A stretch of 64,000 bases of DNA from Lampris incognitus. Lineage: Eukaryota > Chordata > Actinopteri > Lampriformes > Lampridae. This document shows positions 10,191 to 20,970 of the stretch, piece by piece; the first letter of the stretch is position 1, and each line of letters begins with the position of its first letter. Both the position numbers and the translations under genes were made by a program. Below the pieces are notes generated by a model that was not told the origin of the DNA, searched no databases, and saw nothing but the letters and a program-made list of their open reading frames with translations. The stretch is from the NCBI RefSeq assembly GCF_029633865.1, contig NC_079212.1:148354541-148418540 (forward strand), in the 5' to 3' direction.

Positions 10191-10735
10191 AGTTATAATT
10201 TAATCATTGTCAGTGTTGGTGGTTTTTGACTCGATATTTTGATCATGGTAGCCCTCTGATGTTAGCTATATCGTAGATCACAAGAATCAGTTTTTCGTCT
10301 GCCATATTTGTTGGCCTTTCAAGTCCTGCCTCTTCCTCTATTTTCATCGGTTGGTTGAAAAAAGTGACATTTATGAGCAAAAAAAAAAATTCCTGCCTCC
10401 CAAAGTGTTTAAATGTGAGGTGCACTCAGAAGGGGAGCTCTCTTAGTGCTTCCTTAGATTCGAAATACATGCCAAAAAGAAGCTGGCAGGTCAAAAAGCA
10501 CTTCCCGTGGACATGGCCTTGTTGGCCAGTGTCCACAGAAAACCTTGGACTAAAAATGGTTGGCGATATTATTTCATCTGTCACATCCCTAAAACAGCAT
10601 TAATTTTGCTTGTTAACAATCTTGTGTAACATAGTCTTCGTTATTTCATTCATTGGAGATGGAGCCAAAATGTAAAGGGGCAAAGCTCAGGGCTCAATTT
10701 TATCTCAAAACGGTACTATAGTTTTACATTTAATA
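10191..10735. other. No recognised feature
   Basis: AT-rich sequence upstream of the L2 remnant. It may include further decayed LINE sequence, but no motif supports that. Confidence 0.4.
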
Positions 10736-11215
10736 ACAATAATAATGGATTATATTTATATAGCACTTTATCTAGACACCCAAAGCGCTTCACATTGAAG
10801 AGGGAAACTCACCTCAACCACCACCAATGTGTAGCACCACCTCGGTGATGCACGGCAGCCATTTTACATCAGGACGCTCACCACACATGAGCTTGAGGTG
10901 GAGAGGGAGGAATCATTGAGCCAATTAACATGGGGGGATGATTAGGTGGCCAGATGGAGAGAGCCAGGTTGGGAATTTTGCCAGGACACCAGGGAACCCC
11001 CGACTCTTTGCGATAAGTGCCATGGGATCTTTAATGACCACAGTGAGTCAGGACCTCGGTTTAACGTCCCATCTGAAGGACGGCATCTCCTACAGCACAG
11101 TGTCCCCGTCACTGCACTGGGACATTGGGATTTTTGTTGTTTATTAGGACCAGAGGGAAGACTGTGCCCTACTGGCCCACCAAATAGCCTACCACTTAGG
11201 ATATATAGAGAGAAC
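10736..11215 (+). repeat. Dispersed fish repeat, about 480 bp
   Basis: Begins GGATTATATTTATATAGCAC and CCCAAAGCGCTTCACA; the first 130 bp recur at 31.73-31.86 kb. The later part contains GGGATCTTTAATGACCACAG and GTCAGGACCTCGGTTTAACG. Reading frames here are short and match nothing I recognise. Confidence 0.6.
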
Positions 11216-12000
11216 CCTCTCAACATGTCATTACAAAATGCAAGCCAATGATTACAAAATTATAGCCACCGAGTTTTTTAATAGCCCATATAAAGCAATT
11301 TCTCTTTGTTTCACAGAATCCGCTAGTTAGCGTAATTCAGAATGAAGAAGGTATGAAAATTAGGGCTCAACACTGCTGACTGAAGTGACCCAAATTCTGG
11401 ATGGGCTGCCTTTTCTAAATATTCTAAATGCAGTGTGTAACCAGACATTATCTTGTAACGTGAAAACCTGAGAGATTGTCTGGCAGGTGAGGCTGTTTTT
11501 TAACTTGAGTAAGTCGTTTATATTAGGGATGTTAATGATTAATCAATTAATTGCCATTAAAAACTTAACTGATTAGACATTTATTTACTGACAATGTTTT
11601 GTATACCATTTCTCCGGAGCTCACATATATGAACTTTTCTACCACAACAGGGCTGGCACAACAAAGGAAGAAGCAGTCCTGTCAGGAGTAAAATTAACAT
11701 ATCTGCGTGGACAGGATATGTTCATTTTCTTAAATACAAACCAGTAGGATTTAAGTTTATTGTGGAGCGGTTCAGTGTATTTTTTTCCCTTTCATACAGC
11801 ACTTTGTTTATTTAAAAAATGGTTTTGGTTTGGTCTTGGCTTGTTTGTCTGGAAGTGGTAGTAATTGTGCCCAATTTGACATTTTTTTGTTTGGCGGTGC
11901 CATCTGTTCAGTAAGGACAGGCATACAAGAACAGAGCCTTATTATTTTATTATTCTGTTCGTTTAAATTGTTTGTGCTTCACAGATTAATCTTTCACATA
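11216..12000. other. Mostly featureless; possible hAT terminus
   Basis: No coding sequence recognised. At about 11524 the string TTAGGGATGTTAATGATTAA resembles a terminal motif of fish hAT elements, but no partner end was found. Confidence 0.35.
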
Positions 12001-12215
12001 ATATGCTGCTAGATCTAGCGATCTAGATTTCTGCTAGAGACGAAGGGGGAAAATCCAAAAAAAGAAGGGAATTTATGGATGTGGTGAGGAAGGACAAGCG
12101 GGTGGCTGGTGTGACAAGAGGAAGATGCAGAGGACAGGAAGAGATGGAAACGGATGATCCGCTGTGACGCCCCCTTATGGGAGCAGCCAAAAGTAGTAGT
12201 AGTAGTAGTTAATAA
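12000..12215 (+). repeat. LINE ORF2 C-terminus and 3' tail
   Basis: Reads through a decayed end of a LINE ORF2 (frame near 12075-12170 encoding MDVVRKDK) into GGATGATCCGCTGTGACGCC, GGGAGCAGCCAAAAG and (TAG)n. The tail matches the minus-strand fragment at 6.44-6.52 kb. Confidence 0.6.
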
Positions 12216-12370
12216 AGCGAACATTTGTGAAATCTACAAAAGCAACAGCAGAAGGGACAGCTGCTTTGTGCATCAATTGTGGATTGAACCTTTAAATATG
12301 CATGCGAGAGAACTTGTCTTTAAGTATTGTTCAAATAGCAAAGAAATTGTCATTGAAATTAATATTATAA

Positions 12371-12610
12371 TGTGGTGATACACAATTGAGGGTAGATTCA
12401 GCAGGGGCTGCTGCTCCTTTAAGGCAGATATTCAGAGTGCTGATGTAGGCACTGCTTAAGAGTGTTTCCGGGGTGGAGCCATGTTTGCAGCAGCCTAGCG
12501 GTTAGCTGGTTGCCAGGAGAGATTGTGCTGTATCGGTGTCGTTTTGTGTGGCGAGTAAACGGAATTGACTCGACTCGATCTCTCCGTCTCCTCATTCCTG
12601 CACTCCCACA
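12371..12610 (+). repeat. 5' LTR of the Gypsy element
   Basis: 240 bp with TG...CA ends. The last part contains GAGTAAACGGAATTGACTCG. No clear primer-binding site is recognised in the sequence starting TTGGCGGACCC immediately after it. Confidence 0.9.
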
Positions 12611-12967
12611 TTGGCGGACCCTTCCTTCATTTTCACCCATATTTTTCTGCGGCAGCTCCCAGCGCCTGTGCACACAGTGCTAGCCAGCTCCCCCCTCTCC
12701 TCCACCAAAGACTACCATGCTCTGGGTGTGGAAGCGGACAGGATTTTCCTCGCCAACCGGCAGCAGTTCGTTCATGCGATGCTCCCCACCCAGACCTCGC
12801 CCCCGCCTCTGGAGGACGCAGCGGGCACCGCGGCTGCAGTGGCTGCCCACCGCCAGCGTGACAGCGGGTTGTGTTATTACCACAATAGGTTTGGTGCCAG
12901 GGCCAAGCAGTGTCGCCCGCCATGCAGCTTCAGCGTCCAGGGAAACGCCAGGGCCGGCGCTCAATAG
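12611..12967 (+). pseudogene. Gag remnant (zinc-knuckle end)
   Basis: About 118 codons starting directly after the 5' LTR. It keeps a short N-terminal part and then a cysteine/histidine block CYYHNRFG...C..PC, which in fish Gypsy elements sits at the end of Gag and binds RNA. A full Gag would need several hundred codons, so most of the capsid region is missing, apparently by internal deletion. Confidence 0.7.
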
Positions 12968-13131
12968 CAGCTATGAGCGCCGGCAAGAACAGCAGGCTGT
13001 TGTTTATCAAGGACGCCTTATCTGGCCAGCGGCTGCTGGTTGATTCGGGCGCTCAGCGTAGCATCCTGCCTGCATCGGCTGCAGACACCATGGCCGGCGG
13101 ACAAGGCCCCCCGATGGATGCCGTGAACTGA
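12910..13131 (+). pseudogene. Aspartic protease fragment
   Basis: Contains RLLVDSGAQRSILPAS, with the DSGA catalytic motif of retroviral-type aspartic proteases. This enzyme cuts the Gag-Pol polyprotein in an intact element. The frame is lost at about 13130 and the rest of the domain continues in another frame leading into RT. Confidence 0.8.
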
Positions 13132-13166
13132 ACGGCACGCCCATACGTACCTACGGCACCAGGTAT

Positions 13167-14117
13167 GTGGAGGTGTGTTTCAGCGGGTGGCGTTTCGGCT
13201 GGGACTTCGTTATGGCCGCTGTGTCGGTTCCCCTCCTGGGCGTGGACTTCCTGTGCGCCTTCAGGCTGCTAGTGGATGTTACAAACTGTCGCTTGATCGG
13301 TGCTGTCTCTTGCGCTACATACCCGTGCACACTGGGAGGTGTACGGACACTCGGCCTGTCAAACATGCTCGCCGCCGGAGATACGTATCAACGACTGCTC
13401 GCAGAGTTCCCTGACCTCACCACACCTACATTTTCGTCAGCGGTGGCCAAGCACGGTGTGGAGCACCATATTGCCACCGACGGACCCGCGGTCTACACAC
13501 GTGCTCGGCGCCTCGACTCTGCTAAGCTTGCGATCGCCAGGGTGGAGTTTGCCACCATGGAACGCCTTGGCATTGTGTGCTGCTTGGACAGCCCGTGGGC
13601 CTCCCCCCTGCACATGGTTTCCGAGGCTGATAGCGGTTGGCGCCCCTGCGTCGATTTTCGTCACCTGAACAACGCCACAACCCCTGACCGGTACCCCGTC
13701 CTGCACATACAGAACTTCTCCGCCCACCTGGCGGGGGCCACCATCTTTTCCAAAGTAGATTTGGTGCGGGGCTACCACCAGGTACCGGTCCACCCTCAGG
13801 ACGTGCCCTTCGGTCTCAAGGGGGCAGCGCAGACGTTCCAGCAGCTGATGGACTCTGTGCTAGGGGATATGCCGTTCTTGTTTGTTTACTTGGATGACAT
13901 TCTCGTGGCCAGCGCATCCGTGGAGGATCACCTGACGCAGCTCCGGCAGTTGTTCGAACGGCTCAGTGCGCATGGGCTCATAGTCAACCCAGCCAAGTGC
14001 CAGTTTGGCCTGTCATCCATCGACTTTCTTGGCCACCGCATCTCCCCCCGCAAGGAGCTGTTCTGCTTCCTGCCAGAGTGGATGCCGTTGCCAGTTTTCC
14101 ACGCCCCCGCACTGTGA
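13167..14117 (+). pseudogene. Gypsy reverse transcriptase (first frame)
   Basis: About 316 codons: the end of the protease region (VPLLGVDFLCAF), then the RT fingers (WRPCVDFRHLN), the palm motif FSKVDLVRGYHQVPVH and the catalytic box FVYLDDILVAS. Roughly 15 residues normally present between VHPQDV and PFGLKGAAQTF are missing, so an in-frame deletion has hit the domain. The frame shifts near 14050, after FLGHRIS. Confidence 0.88.
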
Positions 14118-15217
14118 AGTCCCTGCAGGAGTTCTTGGGCATGGTGAACTGTTATAACAGGTTCATTCCCCACGCAGCTCACCGCATGTGGCCCTTGTAC
14201 AAGGCCCTAAGGGGCAAGGAAGCCAAGGGCGAGGTAGACTGGTCTCCAGGGGTGGACGAGGCTTTTGACGACGCCAAGGCTGTGCTGGCCAATGCCGCTT
14301 TGCTGGCGCACCCGTCCCCCACTGCCCCAATTGCTCTCACGACCGACGCCTCTGACTATGCGGTCGGGGCGATGTGCGAGCAGTGGGTGGGCGGCGCCTG
14401 GCAGCCCCTTGCCTTCTTTACCAAACAGCTTAAGGACAACGAGCGGAAGTACAGCACCTTCGACCGGGAGCTCCTGGGTCTCTTCCTTGCCTCCCGACAC
14501 TTCAGGTTCCTGTTGGAAAGCCGCCGTTTCACTGCCTTGGTCGACCACAAGCCGCTGACATTTGCCATGGCCAAGACCTCCGAGCCGTGGTCCGGGCGCC
14601 AACAGCGTCAGCTCTCTGCCACCTCGGAGTTTACCATGGACATCCGGCACGTGGCTGGCAAGGACAACTTGGTTGCTGACTGCCTCTCCCGGGCGGTGGC
14701 AGGGTCCGTTCACTTGGGACTCGATTACGCTGCCATGGCTGCAGACCAAGCCGCTGACGCAGACATCCAGTCCTATCAGACGGCCGCCACGGGGCTGCGG
14801 TTGAAGGATGTGGTGTTTGACAGCGCCAACGCCACACTCGTCTGCAACGTTTCCATGGGCCAGCCCCGCCCCATGGTGCCCACCAGCTGGCGGCGCTGTG
14901 TTTTTGACGTTATCCATGGCCTTTCCCACCCGGGTGTGAAGGTGTCCACTAAGCTGGTGGGGGCCAAGTTCATCTGGCCCAGCCTCAGGAAGGACGTCAA
15001 GGCCTGGGCAGACTCCTGCGTGGCGTGCCAACGTTCCAAAGTACACCATCATACCAAAGCCCTCTTGGTGCCATTCCTGGTGCCCGAGAAGCGTTTTGAC
15101 CATGTGAATGTGGACCTGGTGGGCCCCCCGCCCACGGGTTCACTCATTTCTCACCATGGTGGACAGGACCACCAGGTGGCCGGAAGCTGTTCCCCTGTCA
15201 TCGACCATGTCTACTGA
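13997..15217 (+). pseudogene. Gypsy RT thumb, RNase H and integrase N-terminus
   Basis: The usable part starts near 14055. The RT connection (LQEFLGMVNCYNRFIP) is followed by RNase H with TTDASDYAVGA, the YSTFDRELLG motif and LVDHKPLTFAM. The chromodomain-free integrase H-H-C-C finger comes next (HPGVKV ... CVACQRSK). Near 15110 VNVDLVGP introduces the integrase core, but the frame changes at about 15150. Confidence 0.88.
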
Positions 15218-15338
15218 GGTGGTCCGGTTGTTCATCGGGTCCTGGGTGGCCCGTTTTGGCACGCTGGCTGACCTCACCTCTGACAGGGGCAGTTCACGTC
15301 GGAGCTCTGGACTGCAGTCACGGAGGGGCTGGGAGTGA
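15108..15338 (+). pseudogene. Integrase core fragment
   Basis: Continues the integrase core in another frame (FLTMVDRTTRWPEAVPL ... LTSDRG), the part holding the first two catalytic aspartates of the DDE triad. The frame breaks again near 15290, where the family has the SDRG-x-QF block. Confidence 0.8.
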
Positions 15339-16039
15339 AGCTCCACCGCACCACAGCGTACAACCCACAGGTCAACGGACTTTGTGAGCGGTTTCATCGG
15401 TCTATGAAGGCCGCTCTTCGTGCCAGCCTCACGGACAGCAACTGGGTCGATGGCCTCCCGTGGGTCATGCTCAGCCTTCGCTTTGCCCCCAAGGAAGACC
15501 TCCAGTCCTCGTCTGCTGAGCTGGTTTACGGCCAGCCACTGCGTGTCCCGGGTGAGTTTCTCCCAGACGCTGTGGCCTCCTGGTCAGCAGCTTCTCATCG
15601 GGCTGTGGCCCGGGACAGTGCCAACGCTTTCGCTCCGATCCCTACATCTCACCACTGCCTCCCTCAGTCCTACGTCCCCAAGAATCTGCTGTCGGCCAGG
15701 TATGTCTTCATCCGCCACGACAGCTACCGTACCCCCCTGCAGCCCCCCTATGACGGGCCCTTCCACGTCCTGGAAGCGGGGCCGAAGAACTTTGTGGTGG
15801 ACATGGGGGGCAAGCTGGAGCAGGTTTCGGTGGACCGTTTCAAGCCTGTCCATTTGGACCAGGGTGGGCCGGTCGAACTGGCCCTGTCGCAGCGTGGACA
15901 CCCCCCTTCTCAGGCCCCTGGTCCAGCCTTGGCCCCTGCCCGGGCTCCGGCTCTGTCCCCTGCTCCCGCCCCCATACCCATTCAGCGCAGCCGTTTTGGC
16001 CGCCTGGTCCCCCCCCCCCCCCCCCCCCCGAGACATTGA
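15335..16039 (+). pseudogene. Integrase C-terminal part
   Basis: About 234 codons. It starts with the last catalytic block (TTAYNPQVNGLCERFHR, glutamate of the DDE triad), continues through the C-terminal DNA-binding region (YDGPFHVLEAGPKNFVVDMG) and ends in a proline-rich tail. A run of about 20 cytosines at 16011-16029 encodes the terminal polyproline and is likely length-variable. Confidence 0.85.
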
Positions 16040-16151
16040 CTGTTTCACGGAGGACTGTTCGCCTGTTGGCTGTTTGTGTTTCACTGAGTACTGTTGTGTT
16101 ACATTACTGTTTTGCATTTTTTCGTGATGGTGAATTCTGGGGGGGAGGCAG

Positions 16152-16394
16152 TGTGGTGATACACATTTGAGGTTAGATTCAGCAGGGGCTGCTGCTCCTT
16201 TAAGGCAGACATTCAGAGTGCTGACGTAGGCACTGCTTAGAGTGTTTCCGGGGTGGAGCCATGTTTGCAGCATCCTAGCGGTTGGTTAGCTGGTTGCCAG
16301 GAGAGATTGTGCTGTATCGGTGTCATTTTGTGTGGCGAGTAAACGGAATTGACTCGACTCGATCTCTCCATCTCCTCATTCCTGCACTCCCACA
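16152..16394 (+). repeat. 3' LTR of the Gypsy element
   Basis: 243 bp. It matches the 5' LTR except for about seven substitutions, a 4-bp insertion (GGTT) and a 1-bp deletion. A polypurine tract (about 16139-16150, GGGGGGGAGGCA) precedes it. Confidence 0.92.
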
Positions 16395-16739
16395 ATAAAA
16401 CATTTATTTTCGTTGATGCTTTGCTCTTATATAGATGCAAGTGGGGTGGATGATATGGCAAAAACATATATTTTTTTCAGGCAGGATCAAGCTCCACGAT
16501 CTTATCACGATTCTTTTTCATCACGATTCTTTTTGACATTGGTTTTTAAGAGTATTTTGCAAGTTACTGAACAGTACAACTAATTCCTCTATTTAAAAAA
16601 TATAGCCCTACAAGGTAACAAAATCTAAAAAAGAAAAAAAGACTTCAGTCGTGAATGACATGAATCGCCAAACTCATAAGGTTCTGAAGTGCGGCTAGAC
16701 CATAAATCACTTGTTGTGGATGTTTTGAAATTGTCTTGA

Positions 16740-16910
16740 CTCTTGTTGCGTCATCCGGAGTACAGCCGTGGAATGGCCATGTTGGAAAAATGTTTGCGGC
16801 TGGGTATCTGATACTGCACCATTTTGAGCAGTGTTTTGAAACCCTCATTTTCCATGGTTTTTATGGGAATCACATCCTTGGACAGGTAAAATGTCATTGC
16901 ATTAGTTACT
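16740..16910 (-). pseudogene. hAT transposase fragment (ZBED-like)
   Basis: The minus-strand frame contains YQIPSRKHFSNMAIPRLY, matching the conserved YxxPSRKYF...LY block of ZBED/hAT transposases. Further down, in another frame, SDLWSSRTSEPY corresponds to the TTDLWSS catalytic-core region. Stops and a frameshift separate the pieces. Confidence 0.6.
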
Positions 16911-17532
16911 AGGCTTGGGCAATTGCATGAATATAATGGTGATTTGCTACCTCCAATCAGCGGTTGTTTGTTTTTTTTGGGCTATTTTTTGCATGATTTT
17001 TGTCCTTTTATTTTGCTATTTTAAACATCTGCATCTTTGAGAATTCAGTTCGGTAAATAATTCACCTGTAAAGTGCAATTCAGGGCGTGTGCAGTGGGAA
17101 CTGGCAGTTGGAGTTGGGTCTTATGCACATTCTTGTTGCACTGATTTCCGACAAGTCTTTCACAAACAGGGCACTGACTAAATGACAGTTAAGCCGTCTT
17201 TAGTGGTTGCTGTCCGATCGATTGGTGCTGAAAAGCAATATCAATTTATAAATCCTATTTGCGAACTAGACCAAAACTGTATGTGCAGTTGTGCACCCTG
17301 ATCATCATATAGCATAGTTATGTTATCCCCACCGGTTTTGTTAATTTGGAGCCTGCAAGCAGAGGCGTCCTTCTCTGGCTCAACTTTTCTTCTTTTTTTT
17401 TTCAAGTCATCTGGGACAGCTGTTCAGCACATCTTTACAGTTTATTGCTTAGCAAAGATCTCAAGGTGATTGATTTTATTGAAGAAGAGTAGCCTTTAGG
17501 CTGTAATGTGTCAGTAAAATTCGATTTTCACA

Positions 17533-17751
17533 TTAATGCTTGTGCAAATTGGTAGTGTTAGAATATTTTGCTGGCACTGCTTGTTTGCAAAGACGGCAAA
17601 TTACTTCATTTAGGTCCATCGGCTTGCCAGTTGCATCCTGTTTAAAACCAAAATAATCCCAAACAGGGGAGTTTGTATTCTTCCTCGCAGCAAGCTCTTC
17701 CATGATTGCGTTTGATGAAAATGGGCGATGTGCGGGGGGATATGTTGGCAA
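17533..17751 (-). pseudogene. BED zinc-finger fragment
   Basis: About 72 codons. After MEELAARK comes SPVWDYFGF and then ICRLCKQAVP (first C-x2-C of a BED finger) and LHKH, where the frame stops before the second histidine spacing is complete. BED fingers bind DNA at the start of hAT transposases and ZBED host proteins. Confidence 0.65.
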
Positions 17752-18545
17752 TTGCCAATTGCTGGGCTGACGGTGGCTTGTAGGAAATGTTTTTTTTTCA
17801 AGAAAAACAAATCGAACTGAACAATTACAGTTGAAAGACTGTATGATATATATTTTTTTAACATCAGTGGTTTCCAGAGAGAGTAAAACATATCAGAGGA
17901 TCTCCTCAGTTTAAACTTTAATTTTTCCAGTTTAAATAGAAAGAAAATTTTCCTTAGCCACACTTTAATAGAGGATGGCTAAGAGGATTTCCAAAGAATG
18001 ACGATTTTTCTACAGGCAATTAAAGAGGCAAAGGCAATAGATTGGATAGCTGTTGTAGTGATTTCATCTGGGGGTCTACTAAAGATTGCTATGTGAGGGG
18101 GTGGACAGATTTTCAACTTCAAAATTACTGAAATCATGTTAAAAAAAATGAATGCCAGTAGCCAGTTAGTTTGGGACATGACCAGGACATATGAGCCAAA
18201 TTGCAAGGGGCTAGGGAACATCTTTCACAATTTTCCTCCACTTTGCTTGGGTAAAGTTTGGCGAGCTTAGCCTTGCTGTAATGGAGTCTATGAACTACTT
18301 TGAACTGTATGAGACTGAGCCTAGCACAACTAGCAGAAGAGTTGACAGTTTCCAGAGCCTTTTTCCAGAAAGCATCTGAGAAAGTAATCTGCAGTTCTTT
18401 TTCCCAACAAACTCTTAATTTTGTTAATGACCGACTCATCCGCTGGGGGTAAAAGGTCATAGAAATGGGAGACATGGCCTTGGATAAGGTTCCCACCTTG
18501 AGTAATAAGTCTATGCTACTATGAGGGGGGATTTGAGGGAAGAGG
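17600..18545 (-). pseudogene. L1-type LINE ORF2 C-terminus (distal half)
   Basis: The minus-strand frame at 18134-18545 contains the L1/Tx1-type C-terminal block IQFKVVHRLHYSKAKLAKLY followed by a cysteine-histidine knuckle (C..C ... HM.W.CP). The 17979-18221 and 17610-17963 frames continue it with frameshifts. It is separated from its upstream half (21990-22530) by the inserted Penelope-like element. Confidence 0.75.
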
Positions 18546-18627
18546 GGGGAGTGACTGTGAATGTTCTCATTCATCCAGGTCATGGTTATCCAAAGGAATT
18601 GAATCAAGTGCAACTGGACTTGGTATA

Positions 18628-18682
18628 TATCCGTGAAGACGTTTCGCCTCTCATCCAAGAGGCTTCATCAGTTCGTGCCTTT
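18628..18682 (-). ncRNA. Hammerhead ribozyme motif (Penelope 3' pseudo-LTR)
   Basis: Minus strand: CGAA, then CTGATGA (18665-18671), stem II GCCTC / GAGGC with loop TTGGATGA, then GAAAC (18641-18645) and the cleavage triplet GTC (18638-18640) followed by TTC, which pairs with GAA for helix I. Helix III is only ACGT, self-complementary, so cleavage is expected in a dimer. Hammerheads of this minimal kind are known in Penelope-like elements. Confidence 0.78.
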
Positions 18683-18875
18683 TTGACTAGACCACGCTAG
18701 TCTGACTGGCTGGTGATGAAACGCAGATATTTATCCTCTTTGGAGCCGTTATCAGAGCTATTGATGTCCATGGCTCTTTGTGTTACGATGTTTAGCAACG
18801 CCCATCGTTATCAGAGCTATTGATGTGCATGGCTCTTTGTGATCCGATGTTAAGCAGCGACGGTCGTTGGGGGTG

Positions 18876-19238
18876 TTAGTTTCGACTTTGTTCTTGGAGG
18901 CTAAGCTTCTTGAGTCTCCTGGGTAGAGATGAAAGGACAGCATTGTAAGTGGGAGATAGGTGGTGTTGCAGACCTCCTCCTCTGTTGAGGGATGGTTTTT
19001 CCAGTTTCACATAGATGGCTTCCTTCACCCCTCTTTCAAACCATCTATCTTCCCTGTCCAAAATGTGTACGTTGCTGTCCTGGAAGGAGTGTGTCTTCTC
19101 CTTTAGGTGTAGATAGACTGCTGAGTCTTGTCCTGAGGAGTTTGGCCTTCTGTGTTGGTCCATCTGTTTGTGTAGTGGTTGTTTGGTTTCTCCTATGTAT
19201 AGGTCAGTGCAATCTTCATTGCATTGTACGGCATACAC
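18876..19238 (-). pseudogene. Penelope GIY-YIG endonuclease domain
   Basis: About 120 codons with [17 protein letters not shown] as the GIY-YIG-like core, the downstream arginine/histidine region (QHRRPNSSGQDSAVYLHL) and the conserved glutamate region EDRWFERGVKEAIYVKLEKP. In Penelope elements this C-terminal domain nicks DNA to prime reverse transcription. A single frameshift separates it from the RT frame ending at 19216. The copy at 38568-39224 shows the same domain joined in frame to its upstream linker. Confidence 0.88.
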
Positions 19239-20394
19239 CAGATTGCTTTTCCGGGTGTGTGGTACACGGTCTTTGGGATGAACCAGTCTTTGAGTGTGTT
19301 GCTGGGTTTGAAGTATACCGGGATGCGGTGTTTGTTAAAAATTCTCCTGAGTTTCTCGGAGACCCCAGAAACATATGGATGACTATGTTATTCCTTCTGT
19401 TCCTTTTCTCCTCATCACTCACCTGGTTGGTCTTTCTGGAATGTGTTGCAGTTTTCACAAAGGTCCAACTGGGGTAGCCGCAGGTTTTTAAAGCTCCCCT
19501 CAGGTGTTTGTGTTCTTCCCGTTGGGCCTGAGTGCTGCTGGGCACATTGTCAGCTCTGTGTTGCAGAGTTCTGATGACGCTCAGTTTGTGTTCCAGCTGG
19601 TGGTGTGAGTCGAAAAGTAGATATTGGTCTGTGTGTGCAGGTTTCCTGTAAACCACAGTGTGGAGGCTCCTGTCTTCCCCAATGTGGACGTTACAGTCCA
19701 AGAAGGGCAAACTGTTGTTCTTTACGTCTTCCCTTGTGAACTTAATGTTCTTGTCCACTGAGTTGATGTGTTTGGTAAACGCTTGCACCTCTTGTGTTTG
19801 GATTTTGACCCATGTGTCGTCCACATATCTGAACCAGTGGTTCGGAGGTGTTCCTCTGAAGGAGTCCAGGGCCCTGTATTCTACCTCTTCCATATATAAG
19901 TTGGCCACAATGGGAGATACTGGTGAGCCCATTGCACAGCTGTGTTTCTGTCTGTAAAACTGGCCCCTGAATTGGAAATATGTAGTGTTCAGGCAAAGGT
20001 CCAGTAGTTGGCAAATCTGGTCTGGGCTGAGGTTGGTCCTATCGTGGAGGGTGTCATCCCATAGCAAACGTTGCCTCACAGTTTCCAAAGCCTCCATGGT
20101 TGGGATGCAGGTGAATAACGAGGTCACGTCGTAGGATACCATGGTTTCATTCGGTTCCAGTTTTACGCCTTGGACCTTGTCCACGAAGTCAATGGAGTTT
20201 TGGATATGGTGAGGTGTTTCGCCCACTAAAGGGGTCAAGATGTTGGCTATATGTTTGGCAATGTTGTAAGTGACCGAGTTTATGCAGCTGACGATGGGCC
20301 GGAGGGGGGGTTCCATCTTTATGGCTCTTAGGGAGTCCATATATGCATGGAATGTTATCTTGTGGGTAGAGACGGTGGTATTGTATCCGATCAA
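19216..20394 (-). pseudogene. Penelope reverse transcriptase
   Basis: About 392 codons. RT motifs in order: RPIVSCINSVTYNIAK, then ETMVSYDVTSLFTCIP (motif A, aspartate), CAMGSPVSPIVANLYME (motif B), and FRYVDDTWVKIQ (catalytic YVDD), then LPFLDCNVH and VYRKPAHTDQYL. This is the Penelope/telomerase-related RT type. It is largely intact, but the upstream N-terminal part (20444-20653) and the C-terminal endonuclease are in other frames. Confidence 0.92.
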
Positions 20395-20443
20395 TGGTTC
20401 CTCCTTTCTGTAGTTTCTGTAGGTATTCTATTATTCTCCTCTT

Positions 20444-20653
20444 CTAACCACTAGTTGGATCGCGTCTCAGAGGTTCATAGGTGTCGGTGTCGCTGAGTAA
20501 TGACGTGATCTTGGCGTGGTAGTCTGGTGTGTTGAGGATAACCGTGCATCTCCCCTTATCTGCTGGAAGGATAGTGATGTTTTCATCCTTGCTCAGGGCT
20601 GTCACTGCTTTCCTTTCCTCCATGGTTAGGTTAGAAGGAGTTTCGCATTGCAC
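20444..20653 (-). pseudogene. Penelope RT N-terminal part
   Basis: About 69 codons with EERKAVTALSKDENITILPA followed by DKGR, the conserved region before the RT fingers in Penelope-like elements. The frame stops just before the main RT frame. Confidence 0.8.
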
Positions 20654-20970
20654 ACAGCTGCTGATACCTTTAACCTAAGCTGTTCCGCCTCAGTTTCCGT
20701 TAGATTGTTTTTCCTTATAGTTGATTCTGTGGATGTGATGAGGTCAACTATAGGTAGTTGTTTGGGTGTCAGTCCTTTGGCTAAGACCTCCTTCTCTGAT
20801 TGGGTAAGTACCTTGTCCGACAGATTCTTGATCCATCTGTTCTGCGTTCAGTTTTGTGTGGGATGTTCTGTCTTTTGTCTCCAGGTAAGTATATCTGCTT
20901 GGCTAGTGTTGTTGGTTCGTCGTTGTGAGTTTTGAAACTTCCTTGTCTGCCTTTCTTTGGTTTTGTGGTG

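Larger units (their letters stand above)
12371..16394 (+). mobile_element. Ty3/Gypsy LTR retrotransposon
   Basis: About 4.0 kb element with two LTRs of 240 and 243 bp starting TGTGGTGATAC and ending CTCCCACA. A 4-bp target duplication ATAA lies at 12367-12370 and 16395-16398. A purine-rich tract precedes the 3' LTR. The domain order protease, RT, RNase H, integrase is typical of Ty3/Gypsy (Metaviridae). The gag region is strongly shortened and pol carries several frameshifts, so the element is non-autonomous. By eye the LTRs differ by about 7 substitutions and two indels, so the insertion is not very old. Confidence 0.93.
16420..17760 (-). mobile_element. ZBED-type hAT transposon remnant
   Basis: Two minus-strand coding fragments lie in the expected order: a BED finger at 17533-17751 (N-terminus) and a transposase block at about 16645-16905. 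Between them there is only decayed sequence. Repeated ATCACGATTCTTTTT near 16500 may be part of the terminal region. No terminal repeats or target duplication could be fixed. Confidence 0.6.

Noticed and set aside
14207-15103. 298-codon minus-strand frame
   Set aside because: Antisense shadow of the Gypsy RNase H/integrase region.
16011-16029. Poly-C tract as a possible regulatory or i-motif site
   Set aside because: It is simply the polyproline end of the Gypsy integrase frame. Length variation is likely, but no function is supported.
15584-16273. 229-codon minus-strand frame
   Set aside because: Antisense shadow of the Gypsy integrase end and LTR.
18992-19477. 161-codon plus-strand frame
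   Set aside because: Antisense shadow of the Penelope GIY-YIG domain and linker.
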